Of a stretch of 64,000 nt of DNA, positions 25,706 through 34,933 are shown piece by piece. This DNA comes from Chitinophaga dinghuensis (lineage in GTDB: Bacteria > Bacteroidota > Bacteroidia > Chitinophagales > Chitinophagaceae): NCBI RefSeq assembly GCF_003259435.1, contig NZ_QLMA01000010.1, positions 124,001-188,000 on the forward strand, written 5' to 3'. The notes under the pieces are model-generated. The model had not been told where the DNA came from. It was given only the letters and a program-made list of their open reading frames with translations, and did not search any database. Position 1 is the stretch's first letter. Each line of letters starts with the position of its first letter. The position numbers were made by a program, and so were the translations under genes.

Positions 25706-26956
25706 CTATTTTTTCTTTTTCTTCTTCTTTTTCTGCTCTTCCATTTCCTTGTTATGCTGATCCAGCAATAGTTGCCAGTTATCGTTCGGAATATCTTCGG
25801 AGAAGCTGATGGTTTCACGGTAATCATCTTTATTGATTTTCATCTCTGTGATATCTTTACCAATGAATCCCTGAATTTCTGCCAGCAGCGGTTTTTCTTC
25901 TTCGCTGCAGAAAGCGACTGCTTTACCTTTTTGTACGCCACGGCCGGTTCTTCCTACGCGGTGAACATAGTTTTCCGGAACATCCGGCAGATCGTAGTTC
26001 ACTACATAATCTACGTTCGGGATATCAATACCGCGGGCATTTACATCTGTAGTTACGAGTACTTTGACCTTTCCTGTTTTGAATTCCTCCATTACGGACA
26101 ATCTATCATCCTGTTCTTTACCGCCATGCATGGCCAGGGATTCGATGCCTACTCTTGCCATAGCGGCTACCACGCGTTCTGCGCGGACTTTCGTACGTAC
26201 AAAAACGAGGATTTTACTTTCCGGGAATTCCTTTACCAGTCTTTCCAGGAAGAAGCGTTTATCATCCATACCAACGTAGGCCACAGAGTGTGTAACGTTC
26301 TTGGATACAGGATCTTGCGGAGAAATTTGGATACGGATAGGGTTATTCACCACGGAATAGGCCAGGTCCTTGATATCTTTATCGAGGGTAGCGGAGAAGA
26401 ATAATGTTTGGTGATTGCGGGGGATATGTTTGATCACATCGCGGATATCCCGGATGAAACCCAGGTCCAGCATGTGATCGGCTTCATCGAGGATGAGTGT
26501 TTGTACGCTACGGAGGTCTATATGGCCCTGATTGAGCTGATCGAACATACGACCAGGCGTTGCAATGAGGACATCCACTCCTTTTTCCAGGAATTTGATT
26601 TGAGGGTCCTGGTCCATCCCTCCTACGAGGGCGAGGATGCGCAGGTCTGTGTATTGGGCTATTTTCTGAAATACCTCAGCGATCTGGATGGCCAGTTCCC
26701 GGGTAGGCACCATTACCAGGCATTTCACCTCGTAACGGCGTTTATCGTATTTATGGTCCTGTTGTTGCAGGCGATGCAGGACAGGAATGGCAAAAGCAGC
26801 TGTTTTGCCAGTTCCTGTCTGTGCGATAGCCATTACATCGTCTCCTTTAAGGATAGATGGTATGGCTTTAAATTGTATATCTGTAGGGCGTTTGAATCCC
26901 AATTCTGCCAAGCTTTCCTTTATTTCTGACGAAATATTGTACTGTTCAAATTTCAT
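25706..26956 (-). CDS. DEAD-box ATP-dependent RNA helicase
   Basis: A 416-residue RhlE/DeaD-like helicase. Motifs in order are the Q motif (RPTDIQ, 23-28), Walker A AQTGTGKT (45-52), PTRELA (84-89), DEAD (157-160), SAT (188-190) and HRVGRTGR (about 334). The C-terminal tail is very basic, ending in about eight lysines, which may give RNA affinity. It probably acts in rRNA or mRNA remodelling. It has no close operon partner and faces yceI across a strong terminator. Confidence 0.95.
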   Translation of the reverse strand: MKFEQYNISSEIKESLAELGFKRPTDIQFKAIPSILKGDDVMAIAQTGTGKTAAFAIPVLHRLQQQDHKYDKRRYEVKCLVMVPTRELAIQIAEVFQKIAQYTDLRILALVGGMDQDPQIKFLEKGVDVLIATPGRMFDQLNQGHIDLRSVQTLILDEADHMLDLGFIRDIRDVIKHIPRNHQTLFFSATLDKDIKDLAYSVVNNPIRIQISPQDPVSKNVTHSVAYVGMDDKRFFLERLVKEFPESKILVFVRTKVRAERVVAAMARVGIESLAMHGGKEQDDRLSVMEEFKTGKVKVLVTTDVNARGIDIPNVDYVVNYDLPDVPENYVHRVGRTGRGVQKGKAVAFCSEEEKPLLAEIQGFIGKDITEMKINKDDYRETISFSEDIPNDNWQLLLDQHNKEMEEQKKKKKKKK

Positions 26957-26986
26957 GCGTCAAAGATAAGGAGAAGCCAGCGCATT

Positions 26987-27511
26987 CTACGCCTTTACCA
27001 ACTGCACTTCCATGTTCAGTTTCACCTCATCGCTCAGAACGATACCACCAGCTTCGGTTGTAGCATTCCAACGCAGACCGTAATCGGTACGGTGCAGGCG
27101 TCCTTTCAGGGCAAAACCGGCTTTGGTCTGACCCCATGGATCGGTGGTTACACCAAAATGTTCTACATCCAGTTCTATTGGGTGGGTCTGATTTTTAATG
27201 GTCAGTTCACCTTGCAGCTTGTATTGGTCGCCGTTGATTTTTTTCACTTTCTTGGATACAAAACTGATTTTAGGAAACTGGGTAGCATCGAAGAAATCCC
27301 CGTTTCTTAAGTGTTCATCGCGTTGCTGATTGGAGGTATCGACACTGTTTGTTTCTGCTTCGAAAGTAATAGTAGCGTCGTGAAAATCCTCGCTTTCTGT
27401 CTTAACTTCGCCTGAGAAGCGGGTGAAATATCCGCTAACGTTTGTAATCATCAGGTGCTTAACTTTAAAGCCGATTTCGCTATGTGCATCATCAATTTTC
27501 CAGGTAGTCAT
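26987..27511 (-). CDS. YceI family protein, no signal peptide
   Basis: A 174-residue YceI barrel beginning MTTWKIDDAHSEIGFKVKHL, so the protein starts directly with the domain and is probably cytoplasmic. Family segments NGDFFDATQFPKISF and DPWGQTKAGFALKGRLHRTDYGL are present. It is distinct from the secreted paralogue at 25021-25608. It lies 30 bases upstream of the helicase start on the same strand, and the two could be co-transcribed. Confidence 0.93.
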   Translation of the reverse strand: MTTWKIDDAHSEIGFKVKHLMITNVSGYFTRFSGEVKTESEDFHDATITFEAETNSVDTSNQQRDEHLRNGDFFDATQFPKISFVSKKVKKINGDQYKLQGELTIKNQTHPIELDVEHFGVTTDPWGQTKAGFALKGRLHRTDYGLRWNATTEAGGIVLSDEVKLNMEVQLVKA

Positions 27512-27628
27512 GGTTTCTTCGTTTTAAAAATGATAACATAAAATTACGTGTTATAACTTTGAAATAATTGGATAAATTGCCGGAAATGATGGACGATTTG
27601 TCTTGATACTAAATAAACGACCAGATTA

Positions 27629-28357
27629 ATGCCTTTTACGATATCACATGCCGCTGTTGCTTCGCCGTTATACCGTGTTCCCCGCCGGTATTTATCTCTT
27701 AGCGGCCTGATCATTGGCAGCATGGTTCCGGATTTCCTCTATTTTTTCAGGCTCAATCCATATGCGGACGATGGCCATCATTTTCCTGGTATTCTGTTGT
27801 ATGATCTTCCCCTGGCCCTGTTGCTGGCTTATGCCTGGCATCACTGGTGGAGATATCCGTTGATGAAGTATTCGCCGCCCTTTGCGGCTGCACGCCTCGA
27901 ACGTTATCGGTATTTTAACTGGCATCGGTACTTCAGCCGCCACTTTTGGGTAGTCATCTTATCTACCCTGTTGGGCATTGCCACCCATCTGTTCTTCGAT
28001 GGATTTACCCATCAGGAAGGGTTCTTTGTGACGCATATTTCCCCATTGCAGGGCAATTGGGGCCATATGCCAGCCTGGTACTGGATGCAGATTCTTACAT
28101 CTGTTGCCGGATTGATGATCTTGTTTTATTACTTTTTTAAAATACCGGTAAAAAGACCACAAAAGATTAACGCTCCAGGCGAAGCTTTATTTTTCTGGGG
28201 AGGCACTGCGCTCTTTTCTTTTCTTGTATTACTGGCAAATGAGCGCTACCATTACATTGCTTGTAAAGGATTGGATTACCTGGCTACCACACTGGGAGGA
28301 GTCATGTATGGCTTTATTGTGATGGCGGCATTGATGCGGGTTAAACCTAAGCAATAG
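27629..28357 (+). CDS. DUF4184 family membrane protein
   Basis: A 242-residue polytopic membrane protein. The opening MPFTISHAAVASPL, then GSMVPDFLYFFRL (31-43), is the DUF4184 signature with a histidine and an aspartate that could bind metal. A later GIATHLFFDGFTHQEG (about 112-127) adds two His and one Asp. The family resembles membrane metal-dependent hydrolases of the YdjM type. A TAACTTTG box is at 27554-27561 without a clear -33 partner. Confidence 0.88.
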   Translation: MPFTISHAAVASPLYRVPRRYLSLSGLIIGSMVPDFLYFFRLNPYADDGHHFPGILLYDLPLALLLAYAWHHWWRYPLMKYSPPFAAARLERYRYFNWHRYFSRHFWVVILSTLLGIATHLFFDGFTHQEGFFVTHISPLQGNWGHMPAWYWMQILTSVAGLMILFYYFFKIPVKRPQKINAPGEALFFWGGTALFSFLVLLANERYHYIACKGLDYLATTLGGVMYGFIVMAALMRVKPKQ

Positions 28358-28384
28358 TCGTTTTCTTCAATACCGCCTGTTTTA

Positions 28385-28801
28385 TCAGGAAGCGATAGGC
28401 CCTTTATAAGCGATATTCAGGTCTAACGGCGTCGGCTCTACGCCGGTCATCAGATTCCGGTGTCTGCGGCCCCAGGCACGGAGAAAATCCCATACCGGTT
28501 GCAGTTCCATTGCGCTCTCTGTAAGGTGATATTCCACTCTCACCGGCACTTCCGGATATACGGTGCGGATCACAAGTCCATCTTCTTCCATTTCCCGGAG
28601 ATGCAAGGTTAGCATACGATCAGATACTTCTCCGATCAGCTCTTTCAGGTTACTGAAACGCAGCGGCCCCTTTTTAAGATGATAGAAAACAGCGAGCTTC
28701 CATCTGGTACCAATCATATTCATAGCGTAAGTTTCTGTACACTGCGCCATGATCTTTTCCTTATTGATATTATTGGTAGAGTTTTTCTTAGTCTTTCCCA
28801 T
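28385..28801 (-). CDS. HxlR family winged-helix regulator
   Basis: A 138-residue regulator with the HxlR pattern: an early cysteine (AQCTETYAMNMIGTRWKLAVFYHLKKGPLRFSNLKE) and the recognition segment SDRMLTLHLREMEEDGLV. The cysteine near residue 21 could sense redox or reactive electrophiles. It is divergent from the serine-hydrolase/FMN-reductase pair, the most likely target. Confidence 0.92.
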   Translation of the reverse strand: MGKTKKNSTNNINKEKIMAQCTETYAMNMIGTRWKLAVFYHLKKGPLRFSNLKELIGEVSDRMLTLHLREMEEDGLVIRTVYPEVPVRVEYHLTESAMELQPVWDFLRAWGRRHRNLMTGVEPTPLDLNIAYKGPIAS

Positions 28802-28840
28802 ACTTACATTATTGTTAGTTCCTCACAATCCTTTGCTGTA

Positions 28841-28872
28841 TTGGATTCCTGGGTTATCGGGTTCTATCTTTG
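28841..28872 (+). promoter_or_regulatory. Promoter of the serine hydrolase gene
   Basis: TTG (28841-28843), 21 bases, then a consensus TATCTTTG (28865-28872), with ATG at 28900. An imperfect inverted repeat AATCC/GGATT (28827-28847) overlaps the -33 element and might bind the divergent HxlR regulator. Confidence 0.6.
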
Positions 28873-28899
28873 CTATACAAATTTAAAAAACTATACGCA

Positions 28900-30144
28900 A
28901 TGAAAACGATAATTTCTACCCTGCTGCTGGCAGGTCTCACTTATACTACTACAGCCCAGGTTAAACCCGTGGTTGCCAATCAACTGGAACATCAGATAGA
29001 TCAATTTGCAACCAGAAAAATTTCCACTGGCGAAATTACCGGTACTACCATTTTAGTGTTGAAAGATGGCAAACCGATTTATAATAAATCATTTGGTTAT
29101 GCAGACACGGATACTAAAAAACCTATGCAAAATGATAATATCTTCCGGGTGGCCTCTTTTACCAAAGCAGTTACGAGTGTTGCAGCCCTCATGCTACTGG
29201 AAGAAGGACGATTCCGGTTAGATGAACCCGTGTCTAAATACATACCTGCATTTGCCCAAACAAAAGTCCTGGATACTTTTAATGCCGCCGATAGCAGCTA
29301 TACCACCAAACCACTGGCACGTCCTATCACGATCCGGGATATCATGACACATACTTCCGGTATTGAATATGGCGCCATCTCCTACGATCCCCGCATCCAT
29401 GCGATCTTTAGTAAAGCCGGACTCACAGTGGCAATCGGCACACATGGTAGCCTGGAAGACTTCATTAACAAGTTGGCTGCCGCTCCTCTGATACATCAGC
29501 CCGGGGAAGCATTTACCTATGGATTAAATGTAGACGTATTAGGCCGACTTGTGGAGATATGGAGTGGTCAAACCCTGGAGCAATTCTTTCAACAACGTAT
29601 ATTCACGCCATTAGGCATGAAGGATACTTATTTCCATCTGCCAGCATCCAAAGCCAATCGCCTTGTAACCTTACAGGAAAAAGGCAGCCATGGACTGCAA
29701 AAAATCACACATCCCATTTTTGAATCCACCGATCCTATGTACCCACTGGATACGACCACTTTCTTTTCTGGTGGCGGCGGACTCAGTTCTACTGCGGCAG
29801 ATTATGCCCGTTTCCTGCTAATGTTGCAGGAAGGCGGTACTGTCAATGGTCATCATTTCTTAAGTCCGGCTACGATTGCACTCTTCACCAGCAATCAGTT
29901 AATGGGAAATGCCAATAGCGATGCCTTCCAATTCGGTTTAGGCGTTGCCGTTATTAGTCCCCGTAATAAACATATGTTACCGATCAGTGTAGGATCATTC
30001 TATTGGTGTGGTGCATTCAACACGCATTACTGGGTAGATCCAGCCAAAAAAATTATTGGAATTATACTTACACAGGAGCATCTGCCGGAAGATTTCTTTG
30101 GACTGGGACAAAACCTGCAGCACATGGTTTACGGAGCACTTTAA
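28900..30144 (+). CDS. Secreted serine hydrolase, beta-lactamase class C-like
   Basis: A 414-residue protein from ATG 28900 with signal peptide ending TTAQ (20). The nucleophile motif is SFTK (Ser86-Lys89), the Tyr motif is YGLN in place of YxN (near 208), and GAFNTHYWVDP near 376 fits the third motif region. The family covers esterases, D-aminopeptidases and beta-lactamases, and the true substrate is unknown. The next gene begins 27 bases later. Confidence 0.9.
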   Translation: MKTIISTLLLAGLTYTTTAQVKPVVANQLEHQIDQFATRKISTGEITGTTILVLKDGKPIYNKSFGYADTDTKKPMQNDNIFRVASFTKAVTSVAALMLLEEGRFRLDEPVSKYIPAFAQTKVLDTFNAADSSYTTKPLARPITIRDIMTHTSGIEYGAISYDPRIHAIFSKAGLTVAIGTHGSLEDFINKLAAAPLIHQPGEAFTYGLNVDVLGRLVEIWSGQTLEQFFQQRIFTPLGMKDTYFHLPASKANRLVTLQEKGSHGLQKITHPIFESTDPMYPLDTTTFFSGGGGLSSTAADYARFLLMLQEGGTVNGHHFLSPATIALFTSNQLMGNANSDAFQFGLGVAVISPRNKHMLPISVGSFYWCGAFNTHYWVDPAKKIIGIILTQEHLPEDFFGLGQNLQHMVYGAL

Positions 30145-30171
30145 CTTAACTTAGTAGTGTAAACTAACACT

Positions 30172-30762
30172 ATGTCTATTCCCATCAAGATACTGGCCAT
30201 CTCTGGCAGCACACGGAAACAATCGTCCAATCATTTGTTAATCAAAGCATTGGCAGCATTATATAAAGAAAGGGTAACAATAGATCTTTATGAAGGATTA
30301 ACGGAATTACCACATTTCAATCCTGATCTGGATATGGATCATCGTCTTGCTCCGGCTCCTGTTGCGGATTTCAGGGCAAAGATCCGGGCGGCAGATGCAG
30401 TATTGATTTGTACGCCTGAGTATGCGATAGGCGTACCTGGGACTCTTAAAAATGCGATCGACTGGACCGTTTCCAGTATGGAGTTTTCCAAAAAGCCGGT
30501 GGCACTAATTACAGCAGGCACTTCCGGTTATCATGCTCATAAATCTTTGTTAGGCACCTTACTGATTATTGAGTCAAGAATAAGTGAAGATATGCAGCTG
30601 GTCATTCCTGCCGTGAAAACAAAGATTAATAATGAACCAGTTATCACACATATGGAAACATTGTTACGTTTGGAACAGCTGATGACCGCTTTAATTACGG
30701 CAGTTCACGCTGGTGAAGATGCAGAAGGATTTCTCACTCCGCCCCCTATGAACATGGCCTAA
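30172..30762 (+). CDS. NADPH-dependent FMN reductase
   Basis: A 196-residue flavodoxin-like protein. GSTRKQSSN (11-19) is the FMN phosphate loop, and TPEYAIGVPGTLKNAIDW (about 82-99) is the flavin-ring binding segment that typifies the family. It would reduce FMN, quinones or azo compounds in the cytoplasm. It follows the serine hydrolase and may be controlled with it by the HxlR regulator. Confidence 0.92.
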   Translation: MSIPIKILAISGSTRKQSSNHLLIKALAALYKERVTIDLYEGLTELPHFNPDLDMDHRLAPAPVADFRAKIRAADAVLICTPEYAIGVPGTLKNAIDWTVSSMEFSKKPVALITAGTSGYHAHKSLLGTLLIIESRISEDMQLVIPAVKTKINNEPVITHMETLLRLEQLMTALITAVHAGEDAEGFLTPPPMNMA

Positions 30763-30873
30763 CACGTAAATGCCATTTTGGGTTTGATAGTGCTGCAATT
30801 AGAATAAATCCTATTTCTTTGCCGCATATATCTGCCCCATTTGTCCCTTTACCGAATAATAGTTTTAAGAAAA

Positions 30874-30914
30874 ACGGCTGTCTCTATTGGATAGAGACAG
30901 CCGTCCGTTTTTTA
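30874..30914. terminator. Bidirectional terminator
   Basis: Fourteen-base arms (ACGGCTGTCTCTAT and its complement) with loop TGG. An A-run lies on the left and a T-run on the right. It separates the FMN reductase gene from the end of the 31-40 kb uptake locus. Confidence 0.9.
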
Positions 30915-30958
30915 GGGCTTACGATCAATGGTATGAGGAAAATAGGGTATTCAAAGTA

Positions 30959-32596
30959 TTATTGTGCTCTCTCTCTGTAAGTCACGCTGACAATCTTACC
31001 AAAGCCGCTGTATTCATCTTTACGTACCAGTACGGCCTGATCTGTCTGGAATGACTTAGAATAATAGAAATTCAGTTTTCCTGTATGATCCGGATCAGCA
31101 GGATCGTAGGTAGCAACTCCCAACCAGTTGGCCATGTACGGTTCCAGATTGGTAGTATTGGTACCCGATGTAGGATCGCCGTTATATCTTTTTGCGTAAG
31201 TAGTAAATGTATGTTGATCCATCCAGCTGATTTTCCTGGACCCTACGTCCAGTAATAAATAGCAGCCTGCGAAATCCTTATGAACAGCATATACTTTACT
31301 ATCAGTTGCATAGTAGAGGGTACCGTAGTTTTTATCCAATGCGAAATACTTCGCATTTTTAATATCCGGGAAATCCAGTTTCATTTTTGCAGTCTGTGAA
31401 ACGGCACTTCTCACATCAAATACCAGTAACCACATATCGCCGGCAGGATCTTTCATCACTGCAAACGTATTCAGCAGTGTACCCATGGTTTTCATCCAAA
31501 CAAGATCCATTCCTACATTATTGAAATCAAATAAAGGAGTGGTCGGATTTGTCAATGCTACGCATACCCCGCTGGAAGCGAGTCGCACAAATCGTTTCAG
31601 GTCCATGTCGTACAAGGCAGCATAATCGTTTGCAACACCGTTCACTGCTCTGCCAATGAATGGGGCTGCACGGAAATCATTACCACCAGACATGTGGTTG
31701 GCTTTTGCATTAATGAAATAGTTCAGCGGTCCACGTTGATAAAAATTTCCTTTTCCGTCGTATACATGTATATAGCTAGTATTCGCAGGAATTTCGCCAG
31801 CGCCTACAAATGCGGGTGCGAATGTGGCACTATCTTCCGGCGGAAGGAGGAATTCGTACCAGGTATTCCATGCGCGTTGTGTTATCAATGCATCGCTGCG
31901 TAATTTCCAGGAGCCTTTATCAGTAGAGAGGTAAATAAAATCTTTCGCACCGGCCATCTGGTTCCCTTTGGCATCTACCCAAGCCGGCGATGGGATAGTA
32001 TTATAGTTACTGGTTGGGTAATAACAGATTTTCCTGGGTCCTTTCAGCGGCTTTGGCAGATCAGGAGAACCGCTGAGGATATCCGAAGTAAACAAAGCAG
32101 TACCATTGATATAATTGATCATATCCAGTCTGGCATTACCACTGATATCACTTAGTACCAGCCAGCCTTCATAAGTACTGGATGCCACCGTCACTTTATT
32201 CATGTGACGCATGTAAACCTGTTTGGTTTTCTTGTCTCTAATTTCAAAATAGAGCCCGTAAACGCCTGCCCCTACTACTACCTTTGCATTCAGTTTGAAA
32301 GTGGTAGCCAGTTGCTGGTATTCCATGCTCACTGCGCTGCTATCGGGCGTTCCCAATACCCAGCGATAGCCGAACCTGGCAGTATCGTCTGTAGGAATGT
32401 TTTCTATGGTGGAAATCACCCTTGGAGTAAGACGGATGGTATCATACTGATAGACTGTCATTCCATAGGGGAAAGTATCGATTTTCAGTTCATTTACCGG
32501 AGAATACGAATAATTCCCCAGGTCCTTATAACAGCCACTGGTAAGGAAACCAGCCAGAAGCAGTAAGGCAGCGAATATATTTATAAAGCGATTCAT
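30959..32596 (-). CDS. PKD-like family lipoprotein of the uptake locus
   Basis: A 545-residue lipoprotein; the signal ends at lipobox TSGC (residue 22), followed by YKDLGNYSYSPVNE, the usual opening of the PKD-like (PF16407-type) lipoproteins found after SusD genes. The N-terminal third looks Ig-like, and the remainder beta-rich and propeller-like. It is probably surface exposed and helps bind the imported substrate. It is the last gene of the locus, 15 bases after the DUF4843 gene. Confidence 0.87.
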   Translation of the reverse strand: MNRFINIFAALLLLAGFLTSGCYKDLGNYSYSPVNELKIDTFPYGMTVYQYDTIRLTPRVISTIENIPTDDTARFGYRWVLGTPDSSAVSMEYQQLATTFKLNAKVVVGAGVYGLYFEIRDKKTKQVYMRHMNKVTVASSTYEGWLVLSDISGNARLDMINYINGTALFTSDILSGSPDLPKPLKGPRKICYYPTSNYNTIPSPAWVDAKGNQMAGAKDFIYLSTDKGSWKLRSDALITQRAWNTWYEFLLPPEDSATFAPAFVGAGEIPANTSYIHVYDGKGNFYQRGPLNYFINAKANHMSGGNDFRAAPFIGRAVNGVANDYAALYDMDLKRFVRLASSGVCVALTNPTTPLFDFNNVGMDLVWMKTMGTLLNTFAVMKDPAGDMWLLVFDVRSAVSQTAKMKLDFPDIKNAKYFALDKNYGTLYYATDSKVYAVHKDFAGCYLLLDVGSRKISWMDQHTFTTYAKRYNGDPTSGTNTTNLEPYMANWLGVATYDPADPDHTGKLNFYYSKSFQTDQAVLVRKDEYSGFGKIVSVTYRERAQ

Positions 32597-32611
32597 GTTG
32601 TTTATTTTTGA

Positions 32612-33478
32612 TTAATCACACAAAGTACCACCTGCCATAGAGGATTTCATTGGGAAGGTCTGACCGGTGGTCAGGCTGACATCCATAACAGGCGTTCCTG
32701 CTTTTCTTGCTTTGGCGAGTCCGCAGTTATATGCCTGGCTATAGCTTCCCACAATGGAAAGGTTAGGTTGATTTTGCAGGAGGAAAGACAAAGGAATCAT
32801 CAGGCTCTCCGTAAGGAATTTCATTTTAGTTGGAGAATATTCCTCGAAATAATAAGACCCGATACTGTTACCGCCCACCCACCAGGTTGGCTGCGGGATG
32901 TTGTCTGTGATAGAGTAGGTTCGCTGCAGACAAGTTTTTAATTTCTTGGGACTGGAAGCCACCAATTCTCCTTTATAATCTGTAGAGAGTTGATCGGTAA
33001 CGCCCAGATTCAGCGTAACGAAATATTTATTGGTGGCCAGAGACGGATCACGGAGAATCTTCATGGGAATACTGGCAGAAGATTTACCATGCCGAATGAT
33101 ACAGGTGGCTGGATCAAAACTCACAATACCTGCTGGCACTGTACTAGACGGATCAACCGTCAGGTTCACTTTCCGGTCAACAGAGCTCGTGTCTCCCATA
33201 ACCGATACCGTTACCAGTACATACATTTCCTTTGGTCCATTACCGAAGAAACCAAAATTGGTCACGAGTGTATCTACCGCCACTGTATCTTTTGCGTTAT
33301 TAGAGAAATCGCCATACACGATGGAACCTTTCTCATCCGCCACTCCTGCAGAATATTTATCCGGAGACACCGGAAAGTATACATTGCTACGGGCAGTGAA
33401 TTGCATCAATCCTGACTTCTTGCAGGAAAATAACAGGACACCTGTTATCAGAAATATAAAGAGAGCTAATTTTTTCAT
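32612..33478 (-). CDS. DUF4843 lipoprotein
   Basis: A 288-residue lipoprotein; the signal ends at lipobox LFSC (residue 19). Beta-rich body with NVYFPVSPDKYSAG near the start and a conserved DPSLATNKYFVTLNLG segment, the pattern of DUF4843 proteins that accompany SusC/SusD. It is presumed to be a surface substrate-binding subunit. It sits between SusD (6-base gap) and the PKD-like lipoprotein. Confidence 0.87.
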   Translation of the reverse strand: MKKLALFIFLITGVLLFSCKKSGLMQFTARSNVYFPVSPDKYSAGVADEKGSIVYGDFSNNAKDTVAVDTLVTNFGFFGNGPKEMYVLVTVSVMGDTSSVDRKVNLTVDPSSTVPAGIVSFDPATCIIRHGKSSASIPMKILRDPSLATNKYFVTLNLGVTDQLSTDYKGELVASSPKKLKTCLQRTYSITDNIPQPTWWVGGNSIGSYYFEEYSPTKMKFLTESLMIPLSFLLQNQPNLSIVGSYSQAYNCGLAKARKAGTPVMDVSLTTGQTFPMKSSMAGGTLCD

Positions 33479-33484
33479 GTTTCA

Positions 33485-34915
33485 TCAGGGATTAGGTAAA
33501 TGAATCTGGCGTTCTGCATCTGGAAGTGGCACTACATATTTGGCCTTCGTCATAGATATCATGGTGCCCGGAGCCGCCAGTCCATCCTGAATATTCGCTG
33601 CGTTAATACGTTTATAGTAATAAAACATCTGGCCTTCTCCATAGAATTCGCGGCGGTATTCTTTGGTTATTTCTCCAGTGAAGTCGTTGGTAGACACGAT
33701 CAGATCCGCCCCTCTGGCTGCTTTCAATTTATTGAGATATTGAAGTTGAGTAGGTCTGTCTGGCGCCGCTTCTGCTGCAATCAGGTAACATTCCGCCACC
33801 CTCATAATCGGTATACGCACGTTGGTATTACCCAGATTGTTAAGAACCGGAGAATACTTATAAAATACTTTCTCCGTTCTGGACCCATCTGATGGCAGAT
33901 TCCAACGGAAAGGAGAAATACGCAGGTCTGCATTTTGATTAAAGATGCTGGTTAATGCATCTCCTCTTGGCATCAGAATATTATTTTCAAACAGTGTTGT
34001 AGCAAACAGTTTGTTATAGGTATCTTCCAGTTTGTAATTCTCTAACTGAAAGAGACAATCCTTTGTGAGCGCCGGATCGGAAGGAACAGAACCTATTGTA
34101 TTAAAAGGAAAATAAGCGGCAGGCGCATTCAGCACATCTTGTACGGCGGCCAGTGCATTCACTTTATCCAATCTGTACAAGTACATTCTTGCCTGCAAAG
34201 CTTTCACCGCATAATAATTCAGTCTGTACTTTCGATAGGATGTGAAGTTGGAAGAACTATCTCCACCAGGACCATATTTCAGTACCGGATCATTTGCCAG
34301 TAATGATGCAGCCAGACTAATATCCCGTTGCAGACTATCCATCAGGTCATTGCCTTTTACATAAGGTCTTGCCATTGGTGAACGATAGCTGTAATAGGGA
34401 ATAGACATGGTGGCCGAGTCAGTGGTAGCATAGATCGGACCGAAAAGACGCATCAGATCGAAGTGCAGGAATGTACGCAAAGCCAGGGCCTCACCTTTTA
34501 CCAGGTTGTAGTTGTTATTGGTAAATACATTCTTTGCTTTGTCGATATTATCCAGGATCAGATTGAGATTCGCGATGCTGGAATAGGCATTGGACCAGTA
34601 ATCAGCAAAATACCCCTTCGTTTTATCATCGGTATAGGTGTATCTCGACATATTGTTATACGGCGAGCCACCAGTGGCGTTATATAGTTGTCCCAATACA
34701 TCCGGGATCAACATGTGCATTTTACCGCCGTACATATCATAAGAAGACATGTTCAGATAGACGCCGTTGAGTTGCGTCATGAAACCGGATTCTTTAGTGA
34801 AGGCTTCATCTTTCAGAATCTTGTCTTCCGGTCTTACATCCAGATATTTCTTACAAGCAGTCATTGTCAGCAATGCGCCTGCCAGTAAGGAAAAATATAT
34901 AATAGCTTTCTTCAT
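33485..34915 (-). CDS. SusD/RagB-family lipoprotein
   Basis: A 476-residue surface lipoprotein from ATG 34915 (TTG 34921 is less likely). Lipobox LTMTAC, then KKYLDVRPEDKILKDEAFTKE, a standard SusD opening. The helical scaffold has EALALRTFLHFDLMRLFGPIY. The C terminus has RVAECYLIAAEAAPD and a shortened end. It follows SusC by 18 bases. The combination with DUF4843 and PKD-like lipoproteins recurs in Bacteroidota loci of unknown, possibly protein- or glycan-derived, substrate. Confidence 0.93.
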   Translation of the reverse strand: MKKAIIYFSLLAGALLTMTACKKYLDVRPEDKILKDEAFTKESGFMTQLNGVYLNMSSYDMYGGKMHMLIPDVLGQLYNATGGSPYNNMSRYTYTDDKTKGYFADYWSNAYSSIANLNLILDNIDKAKNVFTNNNYNLVKGEALALRTFLHFDLMRLFGPIYATTDSATMSIPYYSYRSPMARPYVKGNDLMDSLQRDISLAASLLANDPVLKYGPGGDSSSNFTSYRKYRLNYYAVKALQARMYLYRLDKVNALAAVQDVLNAPAAYFPFNTIGSVPSDPALTKDCLFQLENYKLEDTYNKLFATTLFENNILMPRGDALTSIFNQNADLRISPFRWNLPSDGSRTEKVFYKYSPVLNNLGNTNVRIPIMRVAECYLIAAEAAPDRPTQLQYLNKLKAARGADLIVSTNDFTGEITKEYRREFYGEGQMFYYYKRINAANIQDGLAAPGTMISMTKAKYVVPLPDAERQIHLPNP

Positions 34916-34933
34916 GTGCAATAGTTGATATTT

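Noticed and set aside
25706..25740. Poly-lysine tail of the DEAD-box helicase as a frameshift artefact
   Set aside because: Basic tails are common in this helicase group and the frame closes normally before a strong terminator.
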